Positions 43,439 to 52,980 of a stretch of 64,000 bases of DNA are shown here, in pieces (position 1 is the stretch's first letter; every line of letters begins with the position of its first letter). The DNA comes from Candidatus Obscuribacterales bacterium (lineage in GTDB: Bacteria; Cyanobacteriota; Vampirovibrionia; Obscuribacterales; Obscuribacteraceae): the NCBI GenBank assembly GCA_020634035.1, contig JACKCM010000006.1:310001-374000 (forward strand). The letters run 5' to 3'. The notes under the pieces are model-generated. The model made no database searches. It worked only from the letters and a program-made list of their open reading frames with translations, and was not told the DNA's origin. Made by a program: the position numbers and the translations under genes.

Positions 43439-43572
43439 GTAAGCCGAAATTAAGCATATGGACTGCAAAGCGGTTCAAGCCTCACACAGATTGAGAAAAG
43501 GTAACTTTCAAAGAGATTGCCTCATGGTATATTGGGCAGGTTTCGGTCTGAAACGACTCCAAGGAAATCCGA

Positions 43573-44952
43573 ATGGCAAATCCTGGTAACAACGCCAAAA
43601 ACATAAACTTCCGGTCTTTAGAGCGAGTCTCCGACTCCGCCCCGCGCAGAGCAATGCTGACAGCGATGGCACTCAGCCTGTTTCTCTCATGCTCCTGCCC
43701 GGTACCGGCACTGGCACTTTTCTCTTCGAAGAAAAGCTCGATGCAGCTGCCGGTCAACGACAAGATCGAGCTGGAGACTATCGATCCGGAAGCTGAAGAC
43801 GAGAAGCCCGAAGAAAGCTCCTCTACCGGTGGTGATTCCGACCTTCTCAAACCGATTGATTTGAGTCCCCTTTCTCTTGATAGTGATAAATCAAAAGAGA
43901 AAGAAGTCGCACAGACCGACGACAAAGACGACGAAAAAACCGAAGGCGAAGGCGGTCTGATGAAAGCCACCATCAGAACCTCCCAGTTCGTCCCGAAAAG
44001 CCCCCTCGACGGCACCGAAAAAGCGGTGCTTGCTCCGACCAGCGTCAAAGGCACCAAGTCCAAGAGCATCGAGACCCTGGGCGGCAATCTGGTAGACCAG
44101 GCTCAATCTATTAATGCAGCTCCTCTTCCTCTGATCAGCAGCCAGGAAGAACAGGCAATGAAAGTCAGCAACCAGCGCGAGCTCGAAAGACAGCAGCTCA
44201 CGGCGCTCTGGGAAGCTACCCTGACCCGATCGCCCGATATCAACTTCGTACTGCAAAAGTTGATGCCGGCAACGGATTCTTCTAAGGTGACATCATTGAT
44301 GATGCGCGCCCTCAGCACTGCCATGTATGGCGGTCTCGGTGTTCTCGGTGCGGTCTCTCCCGGTCCTGGTTCTTATATGGCTCAGAACCTGGGTTATTCG
44401 ACAATATCTCAGCTCCTGCAACTCCAGGACAGTAAAGCGCAGAAGAAAGCCCGGGTCACCCAGGTAGAAGCGATCATGCTCTATCAGATGGTGCGCAAAA
44501 CCGCTGACCGCCTGGTGGAAAAATACCGCGACTATAAGAAAGAACATCTCGCTCTCATGAGAGCCAACGACGATTTTCAAGATCTGCAAAAAATGGCTCG
44601 GGATGCCAGAGAAGGTCAGGGTGCGCCTCAGCAACTCGAGATCGAATATACCCTGAGAAAACAACAAAGAGATATTGAAGGTCTGGAGCAAAATCTGGGC
44701 AAAGTCAGGCAGGGTCTCGTAGATCTGGCAGGACCACAGGCGGTGGCAAAGCTCGATAAAGAGATAGACGTAGAATTTCAGGAACTCCATCCCGAGCTGG
44801 TCGGCTCTGATGTGGATATGCTCGCAGGAGCGGCAGAAGGATCTGGAGCGGCACCAAAAGCGGCCGAGCCTGATAAAGCGGCGCCACAGAAAGAGCCCGA
44901 CAAACTCCTTGCCGGCAAGGAAAAAAAAACAAAAAAAGGTAAACAGCTCTAA
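43573..44952 (+). CDS. Secreted coiled-coil protein of unknown function
   Basis: This 459-residue protein has an N-terminal signal after a polar leader (AMLTAMALSLFLSCSCPVPALA). The acidic, Ser-rich segment (about 50-150) leads into a helical domain. That domain contains a small Gly/Ala hydrophobic patch (MYGGLGVLGAVSPGPGSYMA), then a coiled coil (about 290-390), and ends in a Lys-rich tail. It lies 30 nt before sppA in the same operon, so it may be an envelope protein related to that peptidase. No family recognised. Confidence 0.72.
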   Translation: MANPGNNAKNINFRSLERVSDSAPRRAMLTAMALSLFLSCSCPVPALALFSSKKSSMQLPVNDKIELETIDPEAEDEKPEESSSTGGDSDLLKPIDLSPLSLDSDKSKEKEVAQTDDKDDEKTEGEGGLMKATIRTSQFVPKSPLDGTEKAVLAPTSVKGTKSKSIETLGGNLVDQAQSINAAPLPLISSQEEQAMKVSNQRELERQQLTALWEATLTRSPDINFVLQKLMPATDSSKVTSLMMRALSTAMYGGLGVLGAVSPGPGSYMAQNLGYSTISQLLQLQDSKAQKKARVTQVEAIMLYQMVRKTADRLVEKYRDYKKEHLALMRANDDFQDLQKMARDAREGQGAPQQLEIEYTLRKQQRDIEGLEQNLGKVRQGLVDLAGPQAVAKLDKEIDVEFQELHPELVGSDVDMLAGAAEGSGAAPKAAEPDKAAPQKEPDKLLAGKEKKTKKGKQL

Positions 44953-44982
44953 ATTTAGTCGGAGGACAGGACCGAGCTAATT

Positions 44983-46011
44983 ATGAGCGATAGCGAAAAC
45001 AATAACGGAAACGAAAAGAGCAAAAGCTGGGTTATCTGGTTGATTCTGGCTCTCAGTCTGCTCGCCATTCCGGTGGGACTGCTCTCCCGAGCAGATCACA
45101 AAGGCGGCTCGGAAAAAGGCGGAGACAGCGAAGAGACCAGCGCCTGGTCCATGCTCAAAAAAGACAAGATCAAAGTGATCAGGCTCGATGGCATGATCAT
45201 GGATCAGGGCAGAGAATCGATTCTCTCTCTGCCTCGCGGTGCTTCGATTGCCATCAAAAACCTTCGTAAGGCCCGGGACGACAAACATATAAAAGGTGTA
45301 CTTATCCGCATCAATTCTCCCGGTGGCACCGTCGGTGCCTCCCAGGAACTGAATCAAGCAGTGCAAGAATTGCGCAAAGAGAAGCCGGTTATCGCCACCA
45401 TGGGTGATCTGGCGGCTTCCGGCGGTTATTATGTCGCCTGTGCTTGCGACAGGATCTATGCCAATCCCGGTACCCTGACCGGCTCCATCGGTGTGATCAT
45501 GAGCGGATTCAATCTCAAAGGACTGACAGAGAAACTGGGAGTCGAACCCAAGGTAGTAAAATCAGGACCCTTCAAAGATCTGACTTCTATGTACCGCCCC
45601 ATGTCCGACGCAGAAAGAGAGATACTGCAAGGACTGATAGATGACTCTTACGATCAGTTCGTAACTGCCGTGGCCCAGGGCCGCAAAATGGAAAAAGAGG
45701 CCGTTAAAAAACTGGCTGACGGCAGAATTTACTCCGGCAGACAGGCTGTGAAAAACGGACTGGTCGACAAGCTGGGCTCTTACGAAGATGCCCTGAACGA
45801 CTTGCAGGCCACCTGCAAAAAGAAATACAGCCTGAAGAAAGATTTGAAAGTGGACGATGATTCATCGGGAAGCCTTCTAGAAAGTCTGCTTGAGACATCG
45901 AGCAACGCCACCGGTTTTCCTTCGGCTTCTCCGGCTTCTATGTTCGATGAAGTTCTGCCTATGACAATGAGAGCCCGCTTCTACAACCAGCCCCTCTGGA
46001 TGATGCCCTGA
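44983..46011 (+). CDS. sppA: Signal peptide peptidase SppA
   Basis: SppA degrades leftover signal peptides in the membrane using a Ser/Lys dyad. The 342-residue protein has one N-terminal transmembrane helix (WVIWLILALSLLAIPVG). The crotonase-like core has RINSPGGTVGASQEL, MGDLAASGGYYVAC (nucleophile Ser) and GSIGVIMSGFN with the later VVKSGPFKDLTSMYRPM segment (Lys). It is the short, single-domain form. GGAGG lies about 17 nt upstream of the ATG. Operon with Yip1-like and miaA genes downstream. Confidence 0.94.
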   Translation: MSDSENNNGNEKSKSWVIWLILALSLLAIPVGLLSRADHKGGSEKGGDSEETSAWSMLKKDKIKVIRLDGMIMDQGRESILSLPRGASIAIKNLRKARDDKHIKGVLIRINSPGGTVGASQELNQAVQELRKEKPVIATMGDLAASGGYYVACACDRIYANPGTLTGSIGVIMSGFNLKGLTEKLGVEPKVVKSGPFKDLTSMYRPMSDAEREILQGLIDDSYDQFVTAVAQGRKMEKEAVKKLADGRIYSGRQAVKNGLVDKLGSYEDALNDLQATCKKKYSLKKDLKVDDDSSGSLLESLLETSSNATGFPSASPASMFDEVLPMTMRARFYNQPLWMMP

Positions 46012-46015
46012 GAAA

Positions 46016-46600
46016 GTGGAAACGACCTTTACCAATCTTCTGGAAGGCACTTTGACGGCACCGCGGTGCACATTCAAGGCCCTCGTACTTCAAAAAGAAG
46101 ATGACGCCGACCGCGCAGCGGTTATTGCTTTCTTTCTGGTTCTCTTCACGGCAGTAGGCTCAGGTCTTTCCCAGGCTTCCGCAGATCAATTTTTTATCGC
46201 CTTTCTTCAGGTAATTTTTTCGATATTCACCTCTTTGATTTTTTGGACCGTCCTTGCTTACATACTTTATGCAACCGCCAGGGGTCTCGTAGGCAAGCAG
46301 GTAGCCTTCCTCAAATGTCTATCTCTGACTGGCTGGAGCCATGCACCGTTAATACTTTTTCCGACCGTTTATTGCATGCAGACAGCCCTTGGCGGTTTCG
46401 TCGAAATCTTGATAGCGCTTTTGCTTATCTGGTTTTTCATTCTCAATCTAATCGCCTTCAAAATCGTTCTCGATAAGAGTTATTCTATTATTCTATCGGT
46501 CTTTTTCTTGACACCACCGGTAATATTTATGGTGCTAACTTTCTGGCTCTATTTTCTGGTGTCGTATACAACACTAAAGCTACTGGCCCTCCTGATCTAG
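46016..46600 (+). CDS. Yip1-domain membrane protein
   Basis: This 194-residue protein is mostly membrane, with about five transmembrane helices. The opening FTNLLEGTLTAPRCTFKALV and the pattern of short loops fit the Yip1/YIPF (DUF1282-like) family, whose bacterial function is not established. The start is GTG, 4 nt after the sppA stop, so it is coupled to it. Confidence 0.8.
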   Translation: METTFTNLLEGTLTAPRCTFKALVLQKEDDADRAAVIAFFLVLFTAVGSGLSQASADQFFIAFLQVIFSIFTSLIFWTVLAYILYATARGLVGKQVAFLKCLSLTGWSHAPLILFPTVYCMQTALGGFVEILIALLLIWFFILNLIAFKIVLDKSYSIILSVFFLTPPVIFMVLTFWLYFLVSYTTLKLLALLI

Positions 46601-46605
46601 AAAGT

Positions 46606-47571
46606 GTGTCGATGAGCCTGGAGAAAGCAGACAAAGATTCTTTAAAAAGACCGGAAAACACGGTGATCGCCGTGGTCGGTCCCACCTCATCGGGTAAAAC
46701 CGCCCTGAGCATAGAACTTGCTTGTCTTCTCAATGGAGAAGTGATCGCCTGTGATTCCAGGAACATCTATCGCTATATGGACATCGGCACAGCAAAGCCG
46801 ACAAAAGAAGAGATGAAAGGGATTCGCCATCATCTCATCGATGTTGCTGATCCCGACAGTGTTTTCACAGTAGCTGAATATAAACGACAGGGCAGAAAAG
46901 CAATAGATGATATTTTCGCGGCTGGAAAGATCCCTATTGTCTGCGGAGGTACCGGCTTCTATTCAAGAGCATTATTAGAAGGACTGTCCATTCCCGAGGT
47001 GGCGCCAAATCAGGAGCTTCGCGAAAAACTGAATTCGGAAGCAGAAGAGAAAGGTAACGAGTACCTTCACGATCTTCTTATGCAAAAGGATCCTGAAGCG
47101 GCAGCAAAAATCAAAGCCAATGATCGATTCAGAATCGTACGGGCCCTCGAAGTGATGGAGGCTCTAGCCATACCCTTTTCTATGGCATCGAAAAAGGAGC
47201 CTGTCCCTTTTGATGTTTTATGGATCGGACTGACTTTCGAAGACCGCACAAAATTGAAAGAGCGCATTATAGAACGCTTGAAGATTCAGATAGAAGACGG
47301 TCTCGAAGCGGAAGTGCGATCTTTGTATGACCGCTACGGCAAGACTCGCAGCCTGCAAAATGCCGTTACTTATAAACAGTTCATCAGCTATTTCGAAAAA
47401 GAGATCTCCTATGAAGAGGCATTCGAAGAATGCGTCAAACACAACTATCAACTCGCCCGAAAACAACTGATCTGGTTCAGATCCAACCCTGAGATGAACT
47501 GGCTGAAAGTCGATGAGACCCCGGATCTTCTCGAAGCAGCCCTTGAAATAATCAGAGCATCAAAGGCTTGA
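46606..47571 (+). CDS. miaA: tRNA dimethylallyltransferase MiaA
   Basis: MiaA transfers dimethylallyl from DMAPP to A37 of UNN-decoding tRNAs. The 321-residue enzyme has the P-loop VVGPTSSGKTALSIELA and the prenyl/tRNA site segments CDSRNIYRYMDIGTAKPT, HHLIDVADPDSVFTVAEY and VCGGTGFYSRALLEG. RDRFR-type active-site residues are present (KANDRFRIVRALEV). It is the last gene of the 43573-47571 operon. Start GTG 46606 or ATG 46612, two codons later. The window's tRNA-Ser(UGA) is a possible substrate. Confidence 0.97.
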   Translation: MSMSLEKADKDSLKRPENTVIAVVGPTSSGKTALSIELACLLNGEVIACDSRNIYRYMDIGTAKPTKEEMKGIRHHLIDVADPDSVFTVAEYKRQGRKAIDDIFAAGKIPIVCGGTGFYSRALLEGLSIPEVAPNQELREKLNSEAEEKGNEYLHDLLMQKDPEAAAKIKANDRFRIVRALEVMEALAIPFSMASKKEPVPFDVLWIGLTFEDRTKLKERIIERLKIQIEDGLEAEVRSLYDRYGKTRSLQNAVTYKQFISYFEKEISYEEAFEECVKHNYQLARKQLIWFRSNPEMNWLKVDETPDLLEAALEIIRASKA

Positions 47572-47731
47572 ATGTAGTCTATCTAACTTAGATTGTAAAA
47601 AAGCACTGGACGGAAATCAAGAAAGAGCTATACTGGTAAAGGTTTTGGCTATATTTGCCCCCCAGAAATGATACCGGGGATGACACGACAGAAACGGTCG
47701 AAATCGAAAACTCCAGGCCCAGGCGTAAACT

Positions 47732-48070
47732 ATGACATCACCCAATGATGCGAACATTCGAGAAGTCGACCTGCCCTTCAGCAATGGCTTGATTGCCGCA
47801 AGAATGTGGAAAGCACACGATAGATTCGTGGTCGGAGTACCGCAACTCGGTCTGCATTGTTACGGAAGATCAGAGCAGGAAGCAGCATTTCGCCTGTTCA
47901 CCACACTTTTGAAGTACTACCGCCAGCTCAAAAACAACCAGAAAAAAATCACCGAAAAAGGTACTCGCGATCTGGAGATTCTCCGGCGCTGGGTAGAAGA
48001 GATAGAGCGAAAAATGACTGCTCCCAGTGGTCCCACGGTTATCTCTCTGGCCGAGCGTCGCAGCCGCTGA
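47732..48070 (+). CDS. Small protein of unknown function
   Basis: This 112-residue protein has an N-terminal beta part (LIAARMWKAHDRFVVGVPQLG) and a helical C-terminal part (AAFRLFTTLLKYYRQLKNNQ). The pattern of two strands followed by a helix is reminiscent of HicB-like half-domains, but no HicA partner is next to it. No signal peptide. Weak context: between miaA and the convergent pncB. Confidence 0.6.
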   Translation: MTSPNDANIREVDLPFSNGLIAARMWKAHDRFVVGVPQLGLHCYGRSEQEAAFRLFTTLLKYYRQLKNNQKKITEKGTRDLEILRRWVEEIERKMTAPSGPTVISLAERRSR

Positions 48071-48091
48071 GAATATATTGCTTATTACAGA

Positions 48092-49633
48092 TCAGAACTT
48101 TCCGGCAGCCTCGTTTTCGAGTCCCCGGGCTTTTAGAATAAGCTCCGTCTTCAGATCGTTCAAGCCTATTTCAAGACCGACCGGATACTGGTGGGGATTG
48201 AGTATTCTTCTTATACCTTCGTGAAAACCTTTCATCTGCTCCAGGGCATGGGCTCTGGCCTGATGATGATCAGGAAGATCCTGAATCAATTTACCCTTTC
48301 TAAAGACTGGCTTGAGCAGGTCGGTGTAAGGACAATCGGCCTCGACAAGCTTGCGACGGGTGAAATCAGTCGGATCTACAATCGTCCAGCCCGAGTTTTT
48401 TGAAGAGAGAAGTTCTTCATCGAAAATCATGTCGGCAAAGTAGCGCAGATTACTTCCGGCTCCGTCTGCGTTTCCGTTGTTAGAGATATTCTCGTGGAAT
48501 CTTCTCACCTGCAATATGCCGGGATTGGATGTCTTGAAAGACTGCTCCGATACCTTAACCACTCTGGTCCATTCGGACTCTCCTTTGTCCTTGACCGCAG
48601 AAAGTTTATAAACCGCACCCAGAGAGGGTTGATCGTCACAGGTCACCAGCTTGGTACCCACAGCCCAGACATCAATCTTGGCGCCCTGGGCCCTCAAAGA
48701 TTTGATTACATCTTCATCCAGATTATTGCTGGCAACAATCTTTGCATTTTCGAAACCGGCTTCATCGAGAATCTTGCGGGTCTCGATACTGAGGTAAGCG
48801 AGGTCCCCCGAATCCAGCCGCACACCGAGCAGTTCTCCGCCCTGCGCTCTCAAACGACGACCGACCTCCACGGCATTCTTAACACCGTTTACAGTGTCAT
48901 AAGTATCCACCAGAAAATAACAGTTTTTCGGCATCGCCTCGGCATAAGTAGAGAAAGCCGAGGTCTCGTCCGGGAAGGACATTACCCAGCTATGGGCATG
49001 GGTGCCGACCACCGGAATTTTGAAATAGCGACCGGCGAGCACGTTAGAAGTGCCGTCACAGCCCCCGATATAGGCTGCCAGACTGGCGGTGATACCACCA
49101 TCGGGTCCCTGGGCGCGACGCAAGCCAAACTCGAAGACCGGCAGATCGCCTCCGGCTTCTTTGATTCGAGCCGCTTTGGTGGCCACCAGAGTAGAGAAAC
49201 TCACATAGTTGAGCAGAGTAGTCTCTACAAGCTGGGCCTGAATTATCGGGCCACGTACTCTGATAAGGGGCTCATGACCGAAAACGATAGTGCCTTCCGG
49301 AACGCTGTCCACATCCAGCTCGAATTTTAGATCTCGCAGATAGTCTAAAAAAGCCTTTTCGAAAAGCGGCGAACCATCTGAATTTTGAAGAGTAGAGAGA
49401 TAATCCAGATCTTCGTGATCAAACTTGAGATTCTTCAGATATTCGACCACCTGCTGCAATCCGCAGAAAACCGCATAACCGCCCTCAAAAGGGTTCTTTC
49501 GAAAAGAGAGATGAAAGACCGCCTCTTTAGAAGCGCTACCGCTCTTCCAATAGGCATAGGCCATGGTCAGTTCATAGAGATCTGTCAAAAGCGCGTGATC
49601 TTGACAGTTTCGGAATGCGTTCCCTAATACCAT
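48092..49633 (-). CDS. pncB: Nicotinate phosphoribosyltransferase
   Basis: This enzyme makes nicotinate mononucleotide from nicotinate and PRPP in NAD salvage. Key parts seen are LLTDLYELTMAYAYW near the N terminus, FGLRRAQGPDGGITASLAAY, the active-site histidine region VVGTHAHSWVMSF, and the phosphate-binding LLGVRLDSGDLAYLS. The start is taken as ATG 49633 with GGGGGTG upstream; ATG 49663 is possible. The length is 513 residues. Divergent from the small secreted gene at 49696. Confidence 0.96.
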   Translation of the reverse strand: MVLGNAFRNCQDHALLTDLYELTMAYAYWKSGSASKEAVFHLSFRKNPFEGGYAVFCGLQQVVEYLKNLKFDHEDLDYLSTLQNSDGSPLFEKAFLDYLRDLKFELDVDSVPEGTIVFGHEPLIRVRGPIIQAQLVETTLLNYVSFSTLVATKAARIKEAGGDLPVFEFGLRRAQGPDGGITASLAAYIGGCDGTSNVLAGRYFKIPVVGTHAHSWVMSFPDETSAFSTYAEAMPKNCYFLVDTYDTVNGVKNAVEVGRRLRAQGGELLGVRLDSGDLAYLSIETRKILDEAGFENAKIVASNNLDEDVIKSLRAQGAKIDVWAVGTKLVTCDDQPSLGAVYKLSAVKDKGESEWTRVVKVSEQSFKTSNPGILQVRRFHENISNNGNADGAGSNLRYFADMIFDEELLSSKNSGWTIVDPTDFTRRKLVEADCPYTDLLKPVFRKGKLIQDLPDHHQARAHALEQMKGFHEGIRRILNPHQYPVGLEIGLNDLKTELILKARGLENEAAGKF

Positions 49634-49695
49634 TGCCTTTACACCCCCGGATAAATGGTCCATAACTTTAACAGAAAAGCGAGGAGGGGTTGAAT

Positions 49696-50040
49696 ATGAA
49701 AGAGTTTAGAGCATTCGGAGCGCCGGTTCTCTGCCTGGTTATGCTGATTTGGTCCGGATATGAACCGGCTGGAGCAAAGGACGATTCAGGCAGTTATATA
49801 AATCCTGCACAGCAAAGTTCGAAGAGCATAGGTCAGCCAGGCTTCCACTATGTGGGCAATTCATACTCAGCCAAGTTTCATAAGCCCGAATGCGAATTTG
49901 TCAGGAAGATGCGCAGCGAACACGTCAAACTCCTCAAGTCGAAAGAAGAGGGTACCGCCCTCAACTATCGCCCCTGCAACTGGTGTTTACCGACCTGGGA
50001 CAAATCGGTGACGGGAAAGCTGGTCAAACCCTGTCAATAG
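49696..50040 (+). CDS. Small secreted protein with Ada-like metal-binding motif
   Basis: The start at 49696 (a TTG two codons earlier is possible, and GGAGG lies upstream) gives a signal peptide APVLCLVMLIWSGYEPAGA. The mature domain FHYVGNSYSAKFHKPECEFV...YRPCNWCLP resembles the cysteine-binding zinc module of Ada and of secreted nucleases: Y-x-KFHxPxC then YxPCxxC. The three cysteines in this module (C, C and C in PCNWC) plus a His or a fourth ligand could coordinate zinc. The function is probably structural or DNA-related in the envelope; this is inference. Confidence 0.7.
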   Translation: MKEFRAFGAPVLCLVMLIWSGYEPAGAKDDSGSYINPAQQSSKSIGQPGFHYVGNSYSAKFHKPECEFVRKMRSEHVKLLKSKEEGTALNYRPCNWCLPTWDKSVTGKLVKPCQ

Positions 50041-50104
50041 AAAGCATGCTGCCGATAAAACGAAGCAGTCAAGAACGTTTGTATCAGATAACGCCACAGG
50101 CAAC

Positions 50105-50145
50105 GCCCCGGGCCCAGCCTAGCTGGTGGATACTGGGCTCCGGGC
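50105..50145. other. Imperfect inverted repeat
   Basis: GCCCCGGGCCCAG (50105-50117) and CTGGGCTCCGGGC (50133-50145) pair with a few mismatches around a 15-nt loop, after the stop of the 49696 gene. No T run follows, so a terminator is doubtful. Confidence 0.4.
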
Positions 50146-50196
50146 GCCCCAGCGAATATAATTAGACGGATTAGACTTCTCATCCAAATGGGAATC

Positions 50197-50224
50197 TTGA
50201 ATTATAGACATATGAACTTACAAT
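50197..50224 (+). promoter_or_regulatory. Candidate promoter for the 885-residue protein
   Basis: TTGAAT (50197-50202) and TACAAT (50219-50224) are separated by 16 nt, 69 nt before the ATG. Confidence 0.5.
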
Positions 50225-50238
50225 ATCTAAAGTTCATA
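50211..50238. promoter_or_regulatory. Putative operator: 9-bp inverted repeat over the -10 region
   Basis: TATGAACTT (50211-50219) and AAGTTCATA (50230-50238) are perfect inverted arms separated by 10 nt, overlapping the proposed -10 box at 50219-50224. The geometry fits a dimeric repressor site. Confidence 0.45.
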
Positions 50239-50292
50239 GTCTGATCTAAAGCATGATATAACGACTTTTACGGCACATATACTGAAAAGATA

Positions 50293-52950
50293 ATGCATCA
50301 TCTCGAACAAGAATTTGCCAATGCGATTGGTTTTGTGATCGATACCTCGGTAAACCCGCCCAAACGGCTGGGTCTGGCCTTTCTGGTTTCTAAAAGTCGT
50401 GTTGTCACCTGCGCTTCCCAGGTCTTCCATTATGTCGAAGCCCCCTGGGCCCTGGCGGTCAAGTTCCCTTTTGCCGATATCCAGGTCTCGATAAAAACAG
50501 TCAACCTGCACAACGACTTCGACAAAGTCGAAGCCCGGGCTCGCTACCTGAACCAGACCGGCGGTCCGGTGGACATGCCGAGCTCTTACATGAACGATAT
50601 CGCCATGCTGGTGATCGAGGGCAATCCACCCCAAGTCCCCCAGGAGCGAATCGCCGAACTGAACCGAGCCATGTCTCTGCCTTTCTCCAGCGAAGGGGTG
50701 GAAGCATCGGGCAATCTCAGGGGTACCGAGTTCATCCAGGTGATTAGGACCATCGTCGAATCGCAAAGAGAAGGTCTTCTCACCCTTTACGATACACGCA
50801 ATATTCCCGTCGCTCATCTTTTGATGGCCAATGGCGGCATCATGAAAGTCTTTTTCAAGCAGGTGATGTCATCCGAGATGGCCTTCTGCGAGCTGGTCTA
50901 TCGACAGCCGGCGGTCGGTTTTGCCTTCAGACCCGGCATGAATATCGAATGGGGCGAAGTGCCCGATGTGCAGACTCCGCCCGATGCCCTCGCCTATGAA
51001 GCGATGCGCAGAGCCGAAGAGATTCCCAATCTATTTCAACAGCTCGGTGGACCGGATTCCCGCTATCAGCAAGTGGTTCAGAACTTCAATCCGGGTGATG
51101 CCTCCGAGGAGATTCAGTGGATGGTGGAGCCCCTCTGGGACTCCCTCGATGGCTATATCAGCCTGAAAGACATGCCCGTCCGCATCGGGGTCGACACCTA
51201 CACAGTGCTGGTCGCCATCCGAGAGCTCGTCAACCGCGGCGTGGTCTCTCAGATCAATAAGGTCTCCCCATTTCCCTGTACCGGTCAGATGGGCGCACCG
51301 CTGGTATCTCACACCGACTTCGAAGTGCATCCCTGGGATGGTCTTCAAGCCTTTTATCTGGATCCGGTCAGCGGCAGACCGACCTGGCTTGAAGGAAACT
51401 TTTTCGGAGTCGCCAACTCGCTTCAACCGAAGAATATGCTTCATACCATCGCCATTCCTGACGATGTGCATGGCGCCCTCATTTTGAAAGACTACAAGTT
51501 GATAGGCATCCACAGCGGAGAGCAGATCATCAAACCCGGTCAGCAAGCGCCGCCGGTTAAGTGTTTTCAGTTTATGTGGATGGGTGCACTATTAGATTTG
51601 AGCACCAGAAAAGTGAAGTCCTCCACCGACAACGAAGACGGTGAGGGCGTAGGCAGCCTCCGCACACTGGATCCAAGCAAGGTTGTCGACGCAAGTATGT
51701 CCGAAGACGACCTGATCAAGTGCCCCAACTGCTTCGCCGCCAACGATGAATATGGCGAGTGTAAGACCTGCGGCCATACTATAGAGCCGCCGCCAAAAGA
51801 AGAGGAGCCCAGCAATCCTATATTGGCATCGAAGCCGGCCAAAGAGATTCGCAAGCTCCAGAAAAAATACAAAGTCTCTAACCAGCAGATGTATCTTGGT
51901 GCCGGAGCAGTTTTCTGCGTATCGCTCCTCGGGCTGGCTCTCTGCGGACCGAAAGGAGAATCTCCGGCTACTCAGCCCAAACCGGAAGTGAAGCGCGTCA
52001 AAGCAGAACCGAGCGATAAGAAAGCGGTAGAGATTGCCACCGAATACGCTGGCTTTTCAGCCACACCACCGCCGATGTACTGGTACTCGGATACCTCAGA
52101 AGTTACAGCGCCGGCTAAATCTTTCGGACTTTTTTCAGAGCAATCGAATCAGCGCATTTTGTTCATCATCTATAACGACGAGACCCCGATAAACTCTCTC
52201 GATAAGTTCGTCGGTAAGCCACCACATGTGGAGGTAGACCGGGTCAATCTGAGCAATGCCGTAGTCGACGCCGGAGAACAAATATTGGGCTCCGGCAAGC
52301 TCAAATGGATACTGGGCAAATATACCTCCCCTGGCCAGGAAAACACGGTTAATATACTGTTAGCCGCATTCCCTGCCGCCCAGCAAGGCAAATCCATTCT
52401 CGTGGTCGGACAGGCTTTCAAAGATCCCGATAAGCGCAAATACGACTTCAAAACCACTCTATTCGTACTCGATCAGCTGGCTTCCGAGATAACCGCCCGC
52501 GGCAACGAAGAGAAGATGAAAGAGAACGAGCCCAATCAGGTCTTCATCCATCCTGACGAAGATGAAGAAGATGTCGACACCGACAAAGAAGTGGTGAAAA
52601 CCTCGAGCGATGAGGACATTCAAAAATTCCTCGAGCAAGCCAAAGAGCAGATAGACAAAGAGCTGGATCTTCCGGAAGGCTTCGTGAAAAGTGCCGAGAA
52701 GTTCGAAGAAGAGAACGGCGAACCCAAGAAGTGGAAGCAGGTCAGCCTGGTTGTCGGTCTCGATCACTCCGGTAGGGTGAAACGGCTCGAGAAGCATGTC
52801 GACGAAGACAAATTCGAGAAGATAAGCAAAGCCATGGAGAACGCGATCATCAAGATCGGTCAGTTCGATAACGCACCGGTGGTCAAAAAACCAGAATTCA
52901 AATTCAGGGTTAGATTGCTGGGCAGCAAGGTCGACCTCAAAGAAGAATAG
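50293..52950 (+). CDS. Multidomain protein: trypsin-fold-like, DUF4388-like, zinc ribbon, one TM
   Basis: This is an 885-residue protein. Residues about 1-110 look like a trypsin-fold domain (GLAFLVSKSRVVTCASQVF, NDIAMLVIE), but the catalytic His of the TxxH motif is replaced by Ser-Gln, so it should be non-catalytic. Residues about 136-230 (GNLRGTEFIQVIRTIVESQREG) resemble a DUF4388-type regulatory domain. A zinc ribbon follows at about 477-495 (CPNC-x9-CKTC), then one transmembrane helix near 538-556 and an extracytoplasmic region. The latter begins with a compact domain and ends in a charged helical domain rich in Glu/Lys. It looks like a membrane-bound sensor or scaffold. Single gene. Confidence 0.75.
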   Translation: MHHLEQEFANAIGFVIDTSVNPPKRLGLAFLVSKSRVVTCASQVFHYVEAPWALAVKFPFADIQVSIKTVNLHNDFDKVEARARYLNQTGGPVDMPSSYMNDIAMLVIEGNPPQVPQERIAELNRAMSLPFSSEGVEASGNLRGTEFIQVIRTIVESQREGLLTLYDTRNIPVAHLLMANGGIMKVFFKQVMSSEMAFCELVYRQPAVGFAFRPGMNIEWGEVPDVQTPPDALAYEAMRRAEEIPNLFQQLGGPDSRYQQVVQNFNPGDASEEIQWMVEPLWDSLDGYISLKDMPVRIGVDTYTVLVAIRELVNRGVVSQINKVSPFPCTGQMGAPLVSHTDFEVHPWDGLQAFYLDPVSGRPTWLEGNFFGVANSLQPKNMLHTIAIPDDVHGALILKDYKLIGIHSGEQIIKPGQQAPPVKCFQFMWMGALLDLSTRKVKSSTDNEDGEGVGSLRTLDPSKVVDASMSEDDLIKCPNCFAANDEYGECKTCGHTIEPPPKEEEPSNPILASKPAKEIRKLQKKYKVSNQQMYLGAGAVFCVSLLGLALCGPKGESPATQPKPEVKRVKAEPSDKKAVEIATEYAGFSATPPPMYWYSDTSEVTAPAKSFGLFSEQSNQRILFIIYNDETPINSLDKFVGKPPHVEVDRVNLSNAVVDAGEQILGSGKLKWILGKYTSPGQENTVNILLAAFPAAQQGKSILVVGQAFKDPDKRKYDFKTTLFVLDQLASEITARGNEEKMKENEPNQVFIHPDEDEEDVDTDKEVVKTSSDEDIQKFLEQAKEQIDKELDLPEGFVKSAEKFEEENGEPKKWKQVSLVVGLDHSGRVKRLEKHVDEDKFEKISKAMENAIIKIGQFDNAPVVKKPEFKFRVRLLGSKVDLKEE

Positions 52951-52980
52951 GCAAACAAGCAATTAAAAAAGAGAGCAAAT

